DNA of 64,000 nucleotides from Lachnospiraceae bacterium (GCA_017470935.1 JAFUXG010000059.1:177130-241129), one strand, 5' to 3'. Shown: positions 8,640-18,387, counted from the stretch's first letter. The notes: generated by a model from the letters alone, not told the origin. Translations and numbers: made by a program.

Positions 8640-8984
8640 TGTAACGCCTCCTTCTTGTCTCTCACTTATTGCGAAGTCTATATCTAAAAAGCCGCTTAAA
8701 ATACATATTACAATTATATTCTGACCATACTTAGATTGTTCAACTTGTTTGAAATATATAAACTTCACCTAGATAATTCATATAATATCACAATATTTAC
8801 CCTTTTACAACCTAAATTTTCTTTGATTTCAGTTATTTTTACATATTCTCATTGTATATTTTCAACAAAGTGATTGCTTTTTCTTATGCAGCGTATTAAA
8901 ATAAGTACATATTGCAGCTGTTTGAATTATTAAAAAGAACATAGCTGATTAATATTATGAAAAAAGTAAAGGAGAATTGGTATT
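8640..8984. promoter_or_regulatory. Divergent intergenic region with a candidate plus-strand promoter
   Basis: This 345-bp AT-rich gap separates the minus-strand orphan gene from the plus-strand gene at 8985. A possible plus-strand promoter is TTGCTT (8874-8879), a 17-bp spacer and TAAAAT (8897-8902). I see no gene, repeat or riboswitch here. Confidence 0.4.
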
Positions 8985-9572
8985 ATGGGAAAAAGGAACA
9001 ATGGTCTTGGCAAATTGATTGCCTTTACAACAGCAGTGGCAGCTATAGGCGGAATATTCTATATTTTCCGTGACAAAATTAAAGAAAGCTCCATTTACAA
9101 GACAGCCTCTGACAAAGCCGAAGATATTTATGGCTCAGTTAAAGAAAAGATAAACAAGGATGAAGACTTCTTTTTCGATGATTGGGATGATGATTTTGAA
9201 GAATTTGAGGATACAGCATCAAATGATGATAATAACCGGGGAACAAACAATCGGGAATACACATCAATATCTTCTGTAAACAACGATATATTTGCACATA
9301 CAGCTTCTTTTAATGAGTCTGCCTCTGTCCCTGCTGAAGACATAGAGGCTAAAGCTTCAGCCCAGGATTCTGCCATAGATTTAACACAAGCTTCTACCGA
9401 AGCTTCAGATGTGAATACAGATTCGAATTTAACAGAAGAAATACCAACAATAGAGTTTAACACTTCATCGTATAGCCTTGAATCCATTCCAGAGGCTTAT
9501 GAAAACGAAGGCTTATCAGACACATCAGAGGATCCTGATGTCCTTGAGGATCAGGACAAGCTGGATTTCTAA
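8985..9572 (+). CDS. Small membrane-anchored acidic protein (YtxH-like layout)
   Basis: A 195-residue protein of unknown function. One hydrophobic segment (about 9-27, LIAFTTAVAAIGGIFYIF) is followed by a short basic stretch and then a long, strongly acidic, low-complexity tail rich in Asp, Glu, Ser and Thr (for example DDWDDDFEEFED). The layout resembles YtxH-type or other single-span envelope proteins, but there is no diagnostic motif. AAAGGAG with 9-nt spacing supports the start. It is followed 9 bp later by hslO, so the two form an operon. Confidence 0.75.
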   Translation: MGKRNNGLGKLIAFTTAVAAIGGIFYIFRDKIKESSIYKTASDKAEDIYGSVKEKINKDEDFFFDDWDDDFEEFEDTASNDDNNRGTNNREYTSISSVNNDIFAHTASFNESASVPAEDIEAKASAQDSAIDLTQASTEASDVNTDSNLTEEIPTIEFNTSSYSLESIPEAYENEGLSDTSEDPDVLEDQDKLDF

Positions 9573-9581
9573 GCAGGTAAT

Positions 9582-10466
9582 ATGGCGATGAATATTATGA
9601 AGGATACACTAATACAAGGAATGGCTGCAGATAATCAGGTAAGGTTTTTTGCAGCCTACACAAGAAAGCTTACAGAAACCGCAAGAGTATTTCATAACAC
9701 TAGTCCTGTAGCAACAGCAGCTCTTGGACGGTTACTTACTGCCGGTTCAATAATGGGAAGCATGTGCAAGAATGACTCTGACGTACTCACCATAAGAATA
9801 CAATGTACAGGTCCCATCGGAGGACTAATGGTTACAGCCAATTCAAAGGCAGAGGTCAAAGGCTTTGCTAACAATCCTAATGTTATGCTTCCACCAAGCA
9901 GGAAAGGAAAGCTTGATGTGGGCGGAGCTCTCGAAAACGGCGTTCTATCTGTCATTAAAGACATTGGATTAAAGGAGCCTTATGTGGGGCAATCCAATCT
10001 GATTTCAGGAGAAATTGCTGAGGATCTGACCTACTACTTTGCTACAAGCGAGCAAATACCAACCTCTGTAGCATTAGGCGTCCTTATGGACAAGAACAAC
10101 ACAGTCAAGCATGCAGGCGGATTTATTATCCAACTAATGCCCTTTGCTGATGAACAGATTATTTCCCATTTAGAATCGAGACTTAACGATTTTTCTTCTA
10201 TCACTTCCTTAATGGATAAAGGAATGACACCTTCTCAAATGATGGAGAAGCTGTTCGATGGATATAGCATTGAATTTACTAATGAAACCACCCCTCTTTA
10301 CAAATGCGACTGCTCAAAGGACAGAGTATATAAAGCGCTAATGAGTGTGGGCAGAAGAGACATAGAAGAAATGATTTCAGAAGGCAAGCCGATACAGGTT
10401 GAATGCCACTTCTGCGACAAGATATATAGCTTCGATATAGAAGAGCTCAAAGAAATGCTGGCATAA
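9582..10466 (+). CDS. hslO: Hsp33 redox-regulated chaperonin
   Basis: Hsp33 is a cytoplasmic holdase chaperone switched on by oxidation of four zinc-bound cysteines. The N-terminal core (DTLIQGMAADNQVRFFAAYT, then GRLLTAGSIMG) is typical. The C-terminal redox switch shows the CDC pair (about 242-244) and the CHFC pair (about 275-278), so all four zinc ligands are present. The length of 294 residues is normal. It is translationally close to the upstream membrane protein and is followed by a strong terminator. Confidence 0.96.
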   Translation: MAMNIMKDTLIQGMAADNQVRFFAAYTRKLTETARVFHNTSPVATAALGRLLTAGSIMGSMCKNDSDVLTIRIQCTGPIGGLMVTANSKAEVKGFANNPNVMLPPSRKGKLDVGGALENGVLSVIKDIGLKEPYVGQSNLISGEIAEDLTYYFATSEQIPTSVALGVLMDKNNTVKHAGGFIIQLMPFADEQIISHLESRLNDFSSITSLMDKGMTPSQMMEKLFDGYSIEFTNETTPLYKCDCSKDRVYKALMSVGRRDIEEMISEGKPIQVECHFCDKIYSFDIEELKEMLA

Positions 10467-10498
10467 CAAATCAGTCATATACTTTATAACAAAATAAG

Positions 10499-10552
10499 AC
10501 ACACATGCTTTGTCAAACTAACCCTTGATAAGCATGTGTGTTATTTTTTCTT
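10499..10552. terminator. Terminator after hslO (shared by the convergent gene)
   Basis: A perfect 12-bp stem (ACACACATGCTT, 10499-10510; AAGCATGTGTGT, 10530-10541) is followed by a run of Ts on the plus strand. The convergent minus-strand gene ends at 10555, so the hairpin may serve both. Confidence 0.85.
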
Positions 10553-10554
10553 TT

Positions 10555-12414
10555 TTATTGAGCAGCCGGCAAAGCACATGCTGCATCTGGCATATTATTA
10601 TAGACCGGAATATAGAATACCATAGTGTCTGACATAACACCTATGGCAGCATATGCTGCCCTGGTCGTTCTTCCCTCAGCCCATGGAGCTTGAACATTAG
10701 TCATATACTGGTGTGTATAAAGCCTGGTCTGATCAGAAGGATGAACATTAAACTTCTGAAAATACAAGGTATCTTGTCCTATTGCAATATAATTCTTTGC
10801 TATATATGATGCTCCACCTGTGATGGATTTATAAGGGGTTGTCCATGGTCTTCCATAGGTTGTTGCATTTGTGGAACCACCTTTAGCCCAAAGAAGTCCC
10901 TTAGCCACTGCGTTTGCCCCGTCAGAAGCTCCAATATTGTAGAAGTTATATATCCCTTCATACCCCTTGTATACACCTGATGTTGAATTAGACCCCTTTG
11001 CTCCAACCTCCTGTTTACATCTCGCTGCAAGGAAGTATGGATTAGCTCCAGAAGACTTACCTGCATCCATGAAGGCTTGAACAAAGCTTCCTGTTGCAGC
11101 CTGTCCGGTAGCTGAATCAATCACACTGTAGTTGCCACTCATAAATGTATCCTTTAATATACTTTCAACCACTGTGCTGCTTTGAGAATCATTATAGGAC
11201 AATGCCTCAAACTGGAATATATCAACATCATTCAGGAAGTTTCTTGGATCCATGTAATATGCAATGACCTCGGGCGCTGCACTGTACCAATTAGATCCGT
11301 CAAAAACCTTATAAGTATTGGTAGAGGAATCATACGCTCCTGGTGCTTTAGACAAATATGATAATGGTGCTAATGTCGCTGTACCCTTAGGATAGTTGCT
11401 TTGTATTGTATTCTTTCCTGCTTCGCTTTCTGCTGCTACCGCACCAGCCCAATCAAGACCTGTATTAACAGCAACAAAATTCCAGTTAGGATAACTTGCA
11501 TGCAGCGCATTAATATTAGCCTTATAGCTTTCTGGAAAAGCAGCCAATTGAGTATCATAGTCAATATCTGCCACCAATGTATCCTGGTTATCAACAGTTT
11601 TCTCTTCTTTTTTTTGTTCAGGCTTGCCAAAACTTATGTATTCCTTAGCAACATATCCAACAATATCCTTTGAATCATATGCAGCACTTATCTTATACCA
11701 ATTTCCTAATGTGGCTGTAACCGTAACAACTGTTCCCTTTGGAATACGAGCAACTATTGTGCTATCAGTAGATGCGTTTTCCCTTACATTGAGAAATGTA
11801 GTGACCTTATCATTAACATAAGCCTCTTTAGGTTCTTCTTCAACCTCCTTCTTAGGAAAATTAACATCTATATAGCTGCCGAGAACATATCCCGTCTTAG
11901 TCTTGCCGCCATAAGAAACCTTTATTTTATACCAATAATTTCCGGAGGTCTTTTTGATACTCAAAACAGTAGTTTCCGTCTTCTTTGGAATCTTCAACAA
12001 GGACTTTGCAGATGTCTTAGCCTTCTTCCTAACATTAAGGGATGAGGTAACCTTATTATTAACCACTCCCTTAGGCTTAGATACCTTTTTAACATATGCT
12101 GAACTGATGTAGCCTGTCTTTGTCTTTCCGCTCTCTATCTTCGCTTTACACTTATACCAGGTAACGCCACCATTTTTTACATATCCAAGTATTGTTACAC
12201 TGCTTCCGGCCGGTACCATTCCGTAGCTTTTATACTTAAGTCCGGCTTTCTTTCTAATGTTAACAGTTGTCTTTGTTGTTCCCGGATAAGAAATAACTGA
12301 CTTACAAGTTACAGCAGCTTCTGTTTCTATAGTCCCTAAGGGTGTAGCGAAGACAACAAGCATTAATATTAGAAAACACAGTGTTTTACAATGTTTATGT
12401 ACTCTATTGTTCAT
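10555..12414 (-). CDS. Secreted SH3-repeat cell-wall glucosaminidase-like protein
   Basis: A 619-residue secreted protein. The start ATG at 12414 is favoured over a GTG at 12423 that overlaps the AGGAG site. The order is a signal peptide (CFLILMLVVFATPLG, cleavage near TEAAV), three bacterial SH3 repeats (about 30-100, 110-190 and 200-265, each with NVRKKA/NVREN and YIS/YVK/YID motifs), a linker, and a C-terminal glucosaminidase-like catalytic region (about 290-600). The catalytic part shows NPYFLAARCKQEVGAKGS, with a likely catalytic Glu, and YNFYNIGASDG, as in LytD/Auto-type N-acetylglucosaminidases. It probably remodels peptidoglycan. It stands alone. Confidence 0.87.
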   Translation of the reverse strand: MNNRVHKHCKTLCFLILMLVVFATPLGTIETEAAVTCKSVISYPGTTKTTVNIRKKAGLKYKSYGMVPAGSSVTILGYVKNGGVTWYKCKAKIESGKTKTGYISSAYVKKVSKPKGVVNNKVTSSLNVRKKAKTSAKSLLKIPKKTETTVLSIKKTSGNYWYKIKVSYGGKTKTGYVLGSYIDVNFPKKEVEEEPKEAYVNDKVTTFLNVRENASTDSTIVARIPKGTVVTVTATLGNWYKISAAYDSKDIVGYVAKEYISFGKPEQKKEEKTVDNQDTLVADIDYDTQLAAFPESYKANINALHASYPNWNFVAVNTGLDWAGAVAAESEAGKNTIQSNYPKGTATLAPLSYLSKAPGAYDSSTNTYKVFDGSNWYSAAPEVIAYYMDPRNFLNDVDIFQFEALSYNDSQSSTVVESILKDTFMSGNYSVIDSATGQAATGSFVQAFMDAGKSSGANPYFLAARCKQEVGAKGSNSTSGVYKGYEGIYNFYNIGASDGANAVAKGLLWAKGGSTNATTYGRPWTTPYKSITGGASYIAKNYIAIGQDTLYFQKFNVHPSDQTRLYTHQYMTNVQAPWAEGRTTRAAYAAIGVMSDTMVFYIPVYNNMPDAACALPAAQ

Positions 12415-12555
12415 CCTTTGCACTCTCCTAATAATAGTATAATAACGTTCAAATTAACATAACATAGTAACATAATACAATATAACAAAGACTTTTTCAA
12501 CCAAAATATGTATTTTTTTAAAAAAAATTTAACAATTATGTAATCTTTATGGAAA

Positions 12556-13437
12556 CTATTTATCCAAAACAGTTTGTCTTGTGTATAAAATATCATACTC
12601 ATCCTTGCCATCCTGATCGGTGGGATATATATCAAGAAACTGTTTAACCTTTTCAAATGCTGTATTATAATCCTTTATCTTCTCATAGTACACAATCTCG
12701 TCAAATAATATTTCTTTAATACTTGACTGATCCTCTATTGTTTTACCTGTTTCAATGTATGTAAGTGCGTTTTCCAAATCATTTTTATCAAGGGAAAGTG
12801 CCGCATACTGGGCATACATAAAGCTGTTCATTTCATTGTTCTGAAGGAAAATGTTGTAATAAATCTGCATATTATCATAATCCCCAAGCTGACCATAACA
12901 GCTTCCCACATATAAAACTAAATCCCTGTACCCATCCTCATAGGCCTTCTGCAATTTGGGAAGTGCTTGTCTGTAGTCCTTCCATTTATATAGCATTAGA
13001 CCATTTGCAATATTTTCAAGATATTTTACATTATCATCCGGCTCATCTGACCAAAACAATATTTTCTCATATTCATAAACTGCCATTTCATATTCTTCCA
13101 AATTTACATAGCAGTCTGCGAGATACATCCTTATATCATTATCAAACTTATTAATAAATGGGAGTTGCGGCTTTAATGCTTCTTCAAATAGACTAACGGC
13201 ACCTTGATAGTCACCGTCGTCATATACAGCCAAAGCCTTTGTTTTAAAATTATATTTTGAGCCATAGGAAAAAAAATAAATGAATACAAGAGCAGCAAAT
13301 GCAATTCCCATTAGCTTTAATATTCCTAAGACTGTAAATGGTTTATTCTTTTTTCTATTTTTTTTAGCTTTATTATAATTAGATATTTCATATATGCCAT
13401 ACTTATCACGTTTATTACGTCTTTTTCCCGAAGCCAT
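12556..13437 (-). CDS. Membrane-anchored TPR protein
   Basis: A 293-residue protein with a basic, Lys/Arg/Asn-rich cytoplasmic N-terminus (1-33), one transmembrane helix (about 38-60, VLGILKLMGIAFAALVFIYF) and a series of tetratricopeptide-like repeats (for example ALAVYDDGDYQGAVSLFEEAL, NLEEYEMAVYEYEKIL and KDYNTAFEKVKQFLDIYP). TPR domains mediate protein contacts; the partner is unknown. The start follows a GAGG site. The gene sits upstream of the SH3 hydrolase on the same strand, 141 bp away, so co-expression is possible. Confidence 0.8.
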   Translation of the reverse strand: MASGKRRNKRDKYGIYEISNYNKAKKNRKKNKPFTVLGILKLMGIAFAALVFIYFFSYGSKYNFKTKALAVYDDGDYQGAVSLFEEALKPQLPFINKFDNDIRMYLADCYVNLEEYEMAVYEYEKILFWSDEPDDNVKYLENIANGLMLYKWKDYRQALPKLQKAYEDGYRDLVLYVGSCYGQLGDYDNMQIYYNIFLQNNEMNSFMYAQYAALSLDKNDLENALTYIETGKTIEDQSSIKEILFDEIVYYEKIKDYNTAFEKVKQFLDIYPTDQDGKDEYDILYTRQTVLDK

Positions 13438-13476
13438 ATCTAAACCTCACAACAAATACTATAATCTTTCAATAAT

Positions 13477-13573
13477 CATTATTATACGTCGACTATCGTC
13501 TCCGTATGGGCATTCCCAAAATATCTTCGATTGCATGCAAGCATGCACCGAAGCCACTTTGCCCATTATTATA
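13477..13573 (+). repeat. Dispersed palindromic repeat, copy C
   Basis: Well-preserved copy. It contains CGTCGACTATCGTCTCCGTA, ATTCCCAAAATATCTTCGATTG, an inner palindrome TGCATGCAAGCATGCA, and CACTTTGCCCATTATTATA. The 10-mer CATTATTATA occurs at both ends as a direct repeat. It lies in the gap between carD and the TPR gene. Confidence 0.7.
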
Positions 13574-13594
13574 TCTCAGTATCCCTATAAAGTC

Positions 13595-13620
13595 AAAAGA
13601 ACCGATAACAATACCGGTTC
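13595..13620 (-). terminator. Weak terminator after carD
   Basis: A short inverted repeat (GAACCG / CGGTTC, 10-nt loop) is followed on the minus strand by TTTT. It lies about 45 bp beyond the carD stop. Confidence 0.5.
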
Positions 13621-13665
13621 CTTTAACATTTTACAAATCATTAAGTTACTAATAAAAACTGACAG

Positions 13666-14187
13666 TCATGACGCAGAAGCCATCTCCTTAAGAGCTATCC
13701 GACGCTCTACATAATCCTCAACCTCATCCTTAGCAAGCTTAAGACTTACTGCAAACTCACCATAAAGGTTGTCCTTTGCCTGCTTCAAATAACGCTCGTC
13801 ACATGCTGACATCTTCTTACCTGCAGCAAGACGCTCTTCCCTTCTTCTAAGGACAGTGTTGATAATACGGATAAATTCCCGACAATCACATGACTTAATT
13901 GCTTCCTTGTACGCCAGTTCCCGTTTCTTGTCATCTGTAACGACAATCTCTTCAATATCTCTCATCTCATCAATAAGATTACAGGCTTCCTGTTTACTGA
14001 TAACAGAACGTAACACAACCTTCTTGTTGTCCACCGGGGTAAACACCTGACTACCTCTTGTGTAAAGCGGTAACAATGTATAATACTGCTTATCGCTTTC
14101 CACGCCACCGAGTTCCATTGTTCCAATCTTCTCGACCCTGCATACGCCGTTAGCACCGTTAACGACATAGTCACCGACTTTAAACAT
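13666..14187 (-). CDS. CarD/CdnL-family RNA polymerase-binding regulator
   Basis: A 173-residue protein. The N-terminal RNA polymerase interaction domain starts MFKVGDYVVNGANGVCRVEK and is followed by a helical C-terminal region rich in Lys, Glu and Arg. Members bind the RNAP beta subunit and stabilise promoter open complexes at rRNA and other promoters. The start at 14187 is chosen because GAGGAG lies just upstream and the family begins at this point; a 24-codon upstream extension is not conserved. The gene has a 356-bp AT-rich upstream region of its own. Confidence 0.9.
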   Translation of the reverse strand: MFKVGDYVVNGANGVCRVEKIGTMELGGVESDKQYYTLLPLYTRGSQVFTPVDNKKVVLRSVISKQEACNLIDEMRDIEEIVVTDDKKRELAYKEAIKSCDCREFIRIINTVLRRREERLAAGKKMSACDERYLKQAKDNLYGEFAVSLKLAKDEVEDYVERRIALKEMASAS

Positions 14188-14543
14188 GCTACTCCTCTCT
14201 TTCTTACTGTAGTGCCTATGCACCAATCCTGCCCGCTGCCATTCGAACACATCCTCCACTTGACAACAATAGCGGGTACTTCCATTGACCTGTTACTCTC
14301 TTCACAAATTTATAATAACAAATTTTTCATGCTTTTGTAAGCCTTTTTCCAAATTTAAGCGATTTTCTGCATTTTTCACACTAGTGAAATTCCATTTTGT
14401 GCAACTTTACAAATGAATAAATCTTTACACTTAGCATATTTCTTATCTATATTTTTCCACTAAATTGACAAAATATACAAATAAAATACAATATATCATT
14501 ACAAATAAAAATGCCCCTACAATATGTAGGGACATCTGTATGA
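14188..14543 (-). other. AT-rich gap upstream of carD
   Basis: This 356-bp stretch carries the degV terminator at 14511-14535 and, closer to carD, very AT-rich sequence probably containing the carD promoter. I see no gene or repeat. Confidence 0.4.
14511..14535 (-). terminator. Terminator of degV
   Basis: The arms ATGCCCCTAC and GTAGGGACAT surround a 5-nt loop. On the minus strand the stem is followed by TTTTTATTT. It lies just past the degV stop. Confidence 0.85.
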
Positions 14544-15437
14544 TCATCTGTCATATTTTCTTACCAGACCGATCCCTAAAGGATAAGGACCTGTATGAAC
14601 TCCTATCATGGCTCCTATCTGGAAAATATCAATATCATTCTTAGAAGAATATTCCGAAAGACTTTCTATGAGCTCCTCTCTGAAGCTCACCGCCTCTTCA
14701 TAATCATATCCATACCCCACAACAATCTCATAATCGTCTGGTGACTCCCCGATCTCCTTAAAATGAGATCTGGTCTTTTCCAATATCTTTTGGATAGACT
14801 TTTTTCTGCTTCTTGCAACCCCAAAGGGAAATATCTCCCCTTCCTTGAGTATTATCATAGGGCGTATCTTTAATGCATTGACAGCGACCTTCATAACCTT
14901 GCCAACACGTCCTCCATGAATAAGGTAATCCATATTGCCTACCGTAAAGATGATCCTTCCTGTAGACTTAATCCTGTCCACATTACTGACCACCTCATCG
15001 TAGGAAAGCCCATTCTGCTGCATCCTCAAGGCCTCTAATACAAGTATCCCCTGAAGAACTGTATTAACAGTAGCATCGATCACAGTGATCCTTGCCTCTG
15101 GATAATCCTCTAGCAGCACATCCCTTGCAGAGGAAGCCGAATTATATGAGCCTGAAAACTTGGTGGTTATGCATATACAGATTATATCCACCCCATCCTT
15201 CACAAAGTGAGTAAATGCCTCGATATAATCCTCCACAGAGGGCAGTGATGTCTTCGGAAAAACATCAGGATTATCTACCATCCTCTGGTAAAACTCCCGA
15301 ACCTCAATCTCAACATTCTCTTTATAATACTTCTCTTGGTCAAAGGATACATAAAATGGTACAACATGCAGCTTGTTCTCCTTGACCATCTTATCCGGTA
15401 TGTCGCAGGAACTGTCAGTTATGATCTGATATGCCAT
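14544..15437 (-). CDS. DegV-family fatty-acid-binding protein
   Basis: A 297-residue DegV protein starting MAYQIITDSSCDIP, the standard N-terminal motif. It also has the TTKFSGSYNSA lipid-head-group motif and YLIHGGRVGKV. Members bind a long-chain fatty acid, and FakB homologues deliver it to the fatty-acid kinase FakA. No fakA is adjacent, so a FakB role is possible but not shown. AGGAG supports the start, and a terminator follows. Confidence 0.92.
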   Translation of the reverse strand: MAYQIITDSSCDIPDKMVKENKLHVVPFYVSFDQEKYYKENVEIEVREFYQRMVDNPDVFPKTSLPSVEDYIEAFTHFVKDGVDIICICITTKFSGSYNSASSARDVLLEDYPEARITVIDATVNTVLQGILVLEALRMQQNGLSYDEVVSNVDRIKSTGRIIFTVGNMDYLIHGGRVGKVMKVAVNALKIRPMIILKEGEIFPFGVARSRKKSIQKILEKTRSHFKEIGESPDDYEIVVGYGYDYEEAVSFREELIESLSEYSSKNDIDIFQIGAMIGVHTGPYPLGIGLVRKYDR

Positions 15438-15579
15438 GAATACTATCTCCTATTATATTCTAATGTTATAATCCACTTTTGTAATTACAACAGAAATGCC
15501 GCCAAACGTTACATAGTTTCAAAAACCATCTAACATAAGATACTATACCACATTTCTAAATATAATAAAAGACCCAACA

Positions 15580-15732
15580 TTAAAAAGTTATCTCTTTTCT
15601 GTCCATCAAAAGCTTGCCACCGTAAATGATCTGCATCACTCCAATGGCAATTCCCATAACGACTAATATAACTCCAAATGCAATACTCCATGCACCTGTC
15701 TTTCCCATTGTGTTATATATCTTCTCGCTCAT
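15580..15732 (-). CDS. Small (50-residue) single-span membrane protein
   Basis: A short gene in the pyrE-degV gap. It runs from an ATG at 15732, preceded by GGAGGG with good spacing, to TAA at 15580. The product begins MSEKIYNTMGKTGAW and has one hydrophobic helix (about 16-37, SIAFGVILVVMGIAIGVMQI), ending in a Lys/Arg-containing tail. It is of unknown function. It lies 38 bp downstream of pyrE on the same strand and is probably co-transcribed with it. The strong ribosome-binding site and clean hydrophobic profile argue that it is real. Confidence 0.75.
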   Translation of the reverse strand: MSEKIYNTMGKTGAWSIAFGVILVVMGIAIGVMQIIYGGKLLMDRKEITF

Positions 15733-15770
15733 AATTAAACCCTCCAAGCATTAAATAATATTAGTATTGG

Positions 15771-16445
15771 TTATTCAGCACCATACTGCTCATAATAAGC
15801 ATCAATAGACTTCTTTAACTCATCATTGATTATAATCTGGCCCTTATATGGTCTGTTGTACAAATGTTCAACCACCTCTTTCATTGTCACTATAGAAGTA
15901 GTCTTGAACCCATATTTCTCCTCAATCTCCTTGAGTGCTGATTTCTTACCCTGGCCACGTTCCATACGGTCAACAGAGACAACCATTCCCACCATTTCAA
16001 CATCACCCTGGGCTTTGATTATAGGAAGTGTCTCCTCAATAGATGTTCCGGCAGTTGTCACATCCTCAATAATAACAATCCTGTCCCCATCCTCAATAGG
16101 ACTTCCAAGAAGAATACCCTTGTCGCCATGATCCTTGACCTCCTTGCGGTTCGAACAATAGCGGATATCCTCATCATATACTTCAGCAATAGCCATAGTA
16201 GCCGCTACTGTGAGGGGGATTCCCTTGTAGGCAGGTCCGAAAAGCACATCAAAATCTGTCCCGAACTCATTATTAATGGCTTCCGCATAATACTCGCCAA
16301 GTCTTTTCAGCTGTGAGCCTGTCCTGTAGAATCCGGTGTTTACAAAGAATGGGGTCTTCCTTCCACTCTTGGTAACAAAATCGCCGAACTTCAAAACATT
16401 ACAATCGATCATAAATTCAATGAATTCCTTCTTGTATTGCTCCAT
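15771..16445 (-). CDS. pyrE: Orotate phosphoribosyltransferase
   Basis: Converts orotate and PRPP to orotidine monophosphate in pyrimidine synthesis. The PRPP-binding motif IVIIEDVTTAGTS (about 125-137) is intact, as are the N-terminal FVTKSGRKTPFF and GPAYKGIPL motifs. The 224-residue length is normal for the type I enzyme. AAAGGAG lies upstream of the start. It is separate from other pyr genes, and no PyrR or attenuator structure is evident. Confidence 0.95.
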   Translation of the reverse strand: MEQYKKEFIEFMIDCNVLKFGDFVTKSGRKTPFFVNTGFYRTGSQLKRLGEYYAEAINNEFGTDFDVLFGPAYKGIPLTVAATMAIAEVYDEDIRYCSNRKEVKDHGDKGILLGSPIEDGDRIVIIEDVTTAGTSIEETLPIIKAQGDVEMVGMVVSVDRMERGQGKKSALKEIEEKYGFKTTSIVTMKEVVEHLYNRPYKGQIIINDELKKSIDAYYEQYGAE

Positions 16446-16527
16446 ATCTTATAATTCTCCTTTAAGCACTCTAATATTCATCACATTCTAACACACTTTT
16501 TTTGTTAATTCAATCATTTGTGCCTGT

Positions 16528-18378
16528 TCACGCTATCTGCTCATACTGTGAATTGTAAAGCTCTGCATAGAATCCGTTCTTTGCCAGCAGCTCTTCGTGA
16601 TTACCCTGCTCTATAATATCTCCATCCTTCATGACAAAAATTATATCAGCATCACGAATAGTAGAAAGTCTGTGGGCAATAACAAAGCTTGTTCTGCCAC
16701 GCATTAGATTATCCATTGCCTTCTGGATTCGCACCTCTGTTCTTGTATCAACAGAAGATGTAGCTTCATCAAGTATCAATAGCTTCTTGTTTGCAAGAAT
16801 GGCTCTTGCTATCGTAAGGAGCTGCTTCTGTCCCTGGGAAACATTGCTTGCCTCTTCATTTAATTCCATATCATATCCGCCGGGCAGCGTCTGGATGAAA
16901 TGATGTGCATGAGCTGCCTTAGCCGCAGCGATGACCTCCTCATCCGTTGCATCAAGTCTTCCGTACCGGATATTTTCCATAATCGTACCCTTGAAAAGCC
17001 ACGTATCCTGAAGCACCATTCCAAATGCATTTCTCACCTCTGCCTTATCGAACTCATTTACATTGATTCCATCAATAAGGATATCTCCGGAATTAAGGTC
17101 ATAGAATCTCATCAAAAGCTTAACCAAAGTCGTCTTGCCGGCACCGGTAGGACCAACGATTGCCACCTTCTGTCCGTCCTTAACCTCTGCAGAGAAGTCC
17201 TTAAGAATGATCTTGTCAGGATAATATCCAAAGCATACATGGGAAAATGATACATTACCCTTAAGGTCGCCAACAGACTTATCTGTATGGTTATCTGCTA
17301 TAAGCTTCTCGTCAGGCTCTTCTAACATACCAAATACTCTCTCTGCAGCAGCTACTGTTGACTGCAGCATATTGGATATCTGCGCCACCTGCTGTATCGG
17401 CTGTGTGAACTGTCTGACATACTGTATAAATGACTGTATATCACCAACCTCTATAACTCCCTTGATACTCAGGTATCCTCCTAAAATCACAACACCCACA
17501 TAACCAAGATTTCCCACAAACACCATAATAGGCTGTGTCATTCCTGATATGAACTGGGCCTTCCACGCTGAATTGTATAGCTTCTCATTTGTTTCATTAA
17601 ACTCCTCAAGCACAATCTCTTCCCTTGTGAAAAGCTTAACAACGTTATGGCCTCCGAAATTCTCCTCAATCTGACCATTGACATCTCCTAAGAAATTCTG
17701 CTGCGCCACAAAATATTTCTGGGATTTCGTGAATATTATAGCCACACCAACAATAGAAATAGGAAGCAGCATAAGGGCAACTAGTGTCATAAGAGGCGAT
17801 ATAGTAAGCATCATAATAAGAATACCAATAAGAGTTGCCACAGAGGAAATGATCTGTGTCACCGACTGATTCAATCCCTGTGTCAATGTATCCACATCAT
17901 TGGTTATTCTTGAAAGCACATCTCCCACACTGTTCTTATCAAAATAATTCATGGGGAGACGATTGATCTTCTCAGATATCTCTCCTCTCATGCGAAATGC
18001 GATTTTCTGCACAATATTCGCCATGATAAGTCCCTGGATATAATTCATTACCATGGAGAAAAGATATAAGCCAAGAAGTAATAAAACTATATGCCCGAGC
18101 TTCGTGAAATCAATTCCGTCCCCGCCCCTGATCTTGCTAATTAATCCGTTAAATATCTCCGTTGTCGCCTTACCCAGCACCTTCGGTCCCATTATATTAA
18201 ATATAGTTGAAGCAGTTGTGATGATTGCAACAAATATGAGAAGCCCGTGATACTTTGATATATATGCTATAAGCTTTTTGAGTGTTCCTCTAAAATCCTT
18301 TGCCTTTTCCACCGGTCCCTGAGGTCCTCTTCCGTGCGGTCCTCTTCTTCTTGGCGGCTGTTTTATATTCTCTGCCAT
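16528..18378 (-). CDS. ABC exporter half-transporter with the catalytic (consensus) site
   Basis: A 616-residue half-transporter: six transmembrane helices (about 35-330), then a nucleotide-binding domain. The ATPase motifs are Walker A GPTGAGKTT, signature VSQGQKQ, Walker B LLILDEATSSVD with the catalytic Glu, and an intact switch His in AHRLST. The cytoplasmic N-terminus is Arg/Pro/Gly-rich. The stop codon of the upstream partner (18388) overlaps the Shine-Dalgarno of this gene, so translation is coupled. The pair forms a heterodimeric exporter of the TM287/288 or BmrCD type. The substrate is unknown; a multidrug role is inferred from the marR partner. Confidence 0.92.
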   Translation of the reverse strand: MAENIKQPPRRRGPHGRGPQGPVEKAKDFRGTLKKLIAYISKYHGLLIFVAIITTASTIFNIMGPKVLGKATTEIFNGLISKIRGGDGIDFTKLGHIVLLLLGLYLFSMVMNYIQGLIMANIVQKIAFRMRGEISEKINRLPMNYFDKNSVGDVLSRITNDVDTLTQGLNQSVTQIISSVATLIGILIMMLTISPLMTLVALMLLPISIVGVAIIFTKSQKYFVAQQNFLGDVNGQIEENFGGHNVVKLFTREEIVLEEFNETNEKLYNSAWKAQFISGMTQPIMVFVGNLGYVGVVILGGYLSIKGVIEVGDIQSFIQYVRQFTQPIQQVAQISNMLQSTVAAAERVFGMLEEPDEKLIADNHTDKSVGDLKGNVSFSHVCFGYYPDKIILKDFSAEVKDGQKVAIVGPTGAGKTTLVKLLMRFYDLNSGDILIDGINVNEFDKAEVRNAFGMVLQDTWLFKGTIMENIRYGRLDATDEEVIAAAKAAHAHHFIQTLPGGYDMELNEEASNVSQGQKQLLTIARAILANKKLLILDEATSSVDTRTEVRIQKAMDNLMRGRTSFVIAHRLSTIRDADIIFVMKDGDIIEQGNHEELLAKNGFYAELYNSQYEQIA

Positions 18379-18387
18379 AATGCCCTC

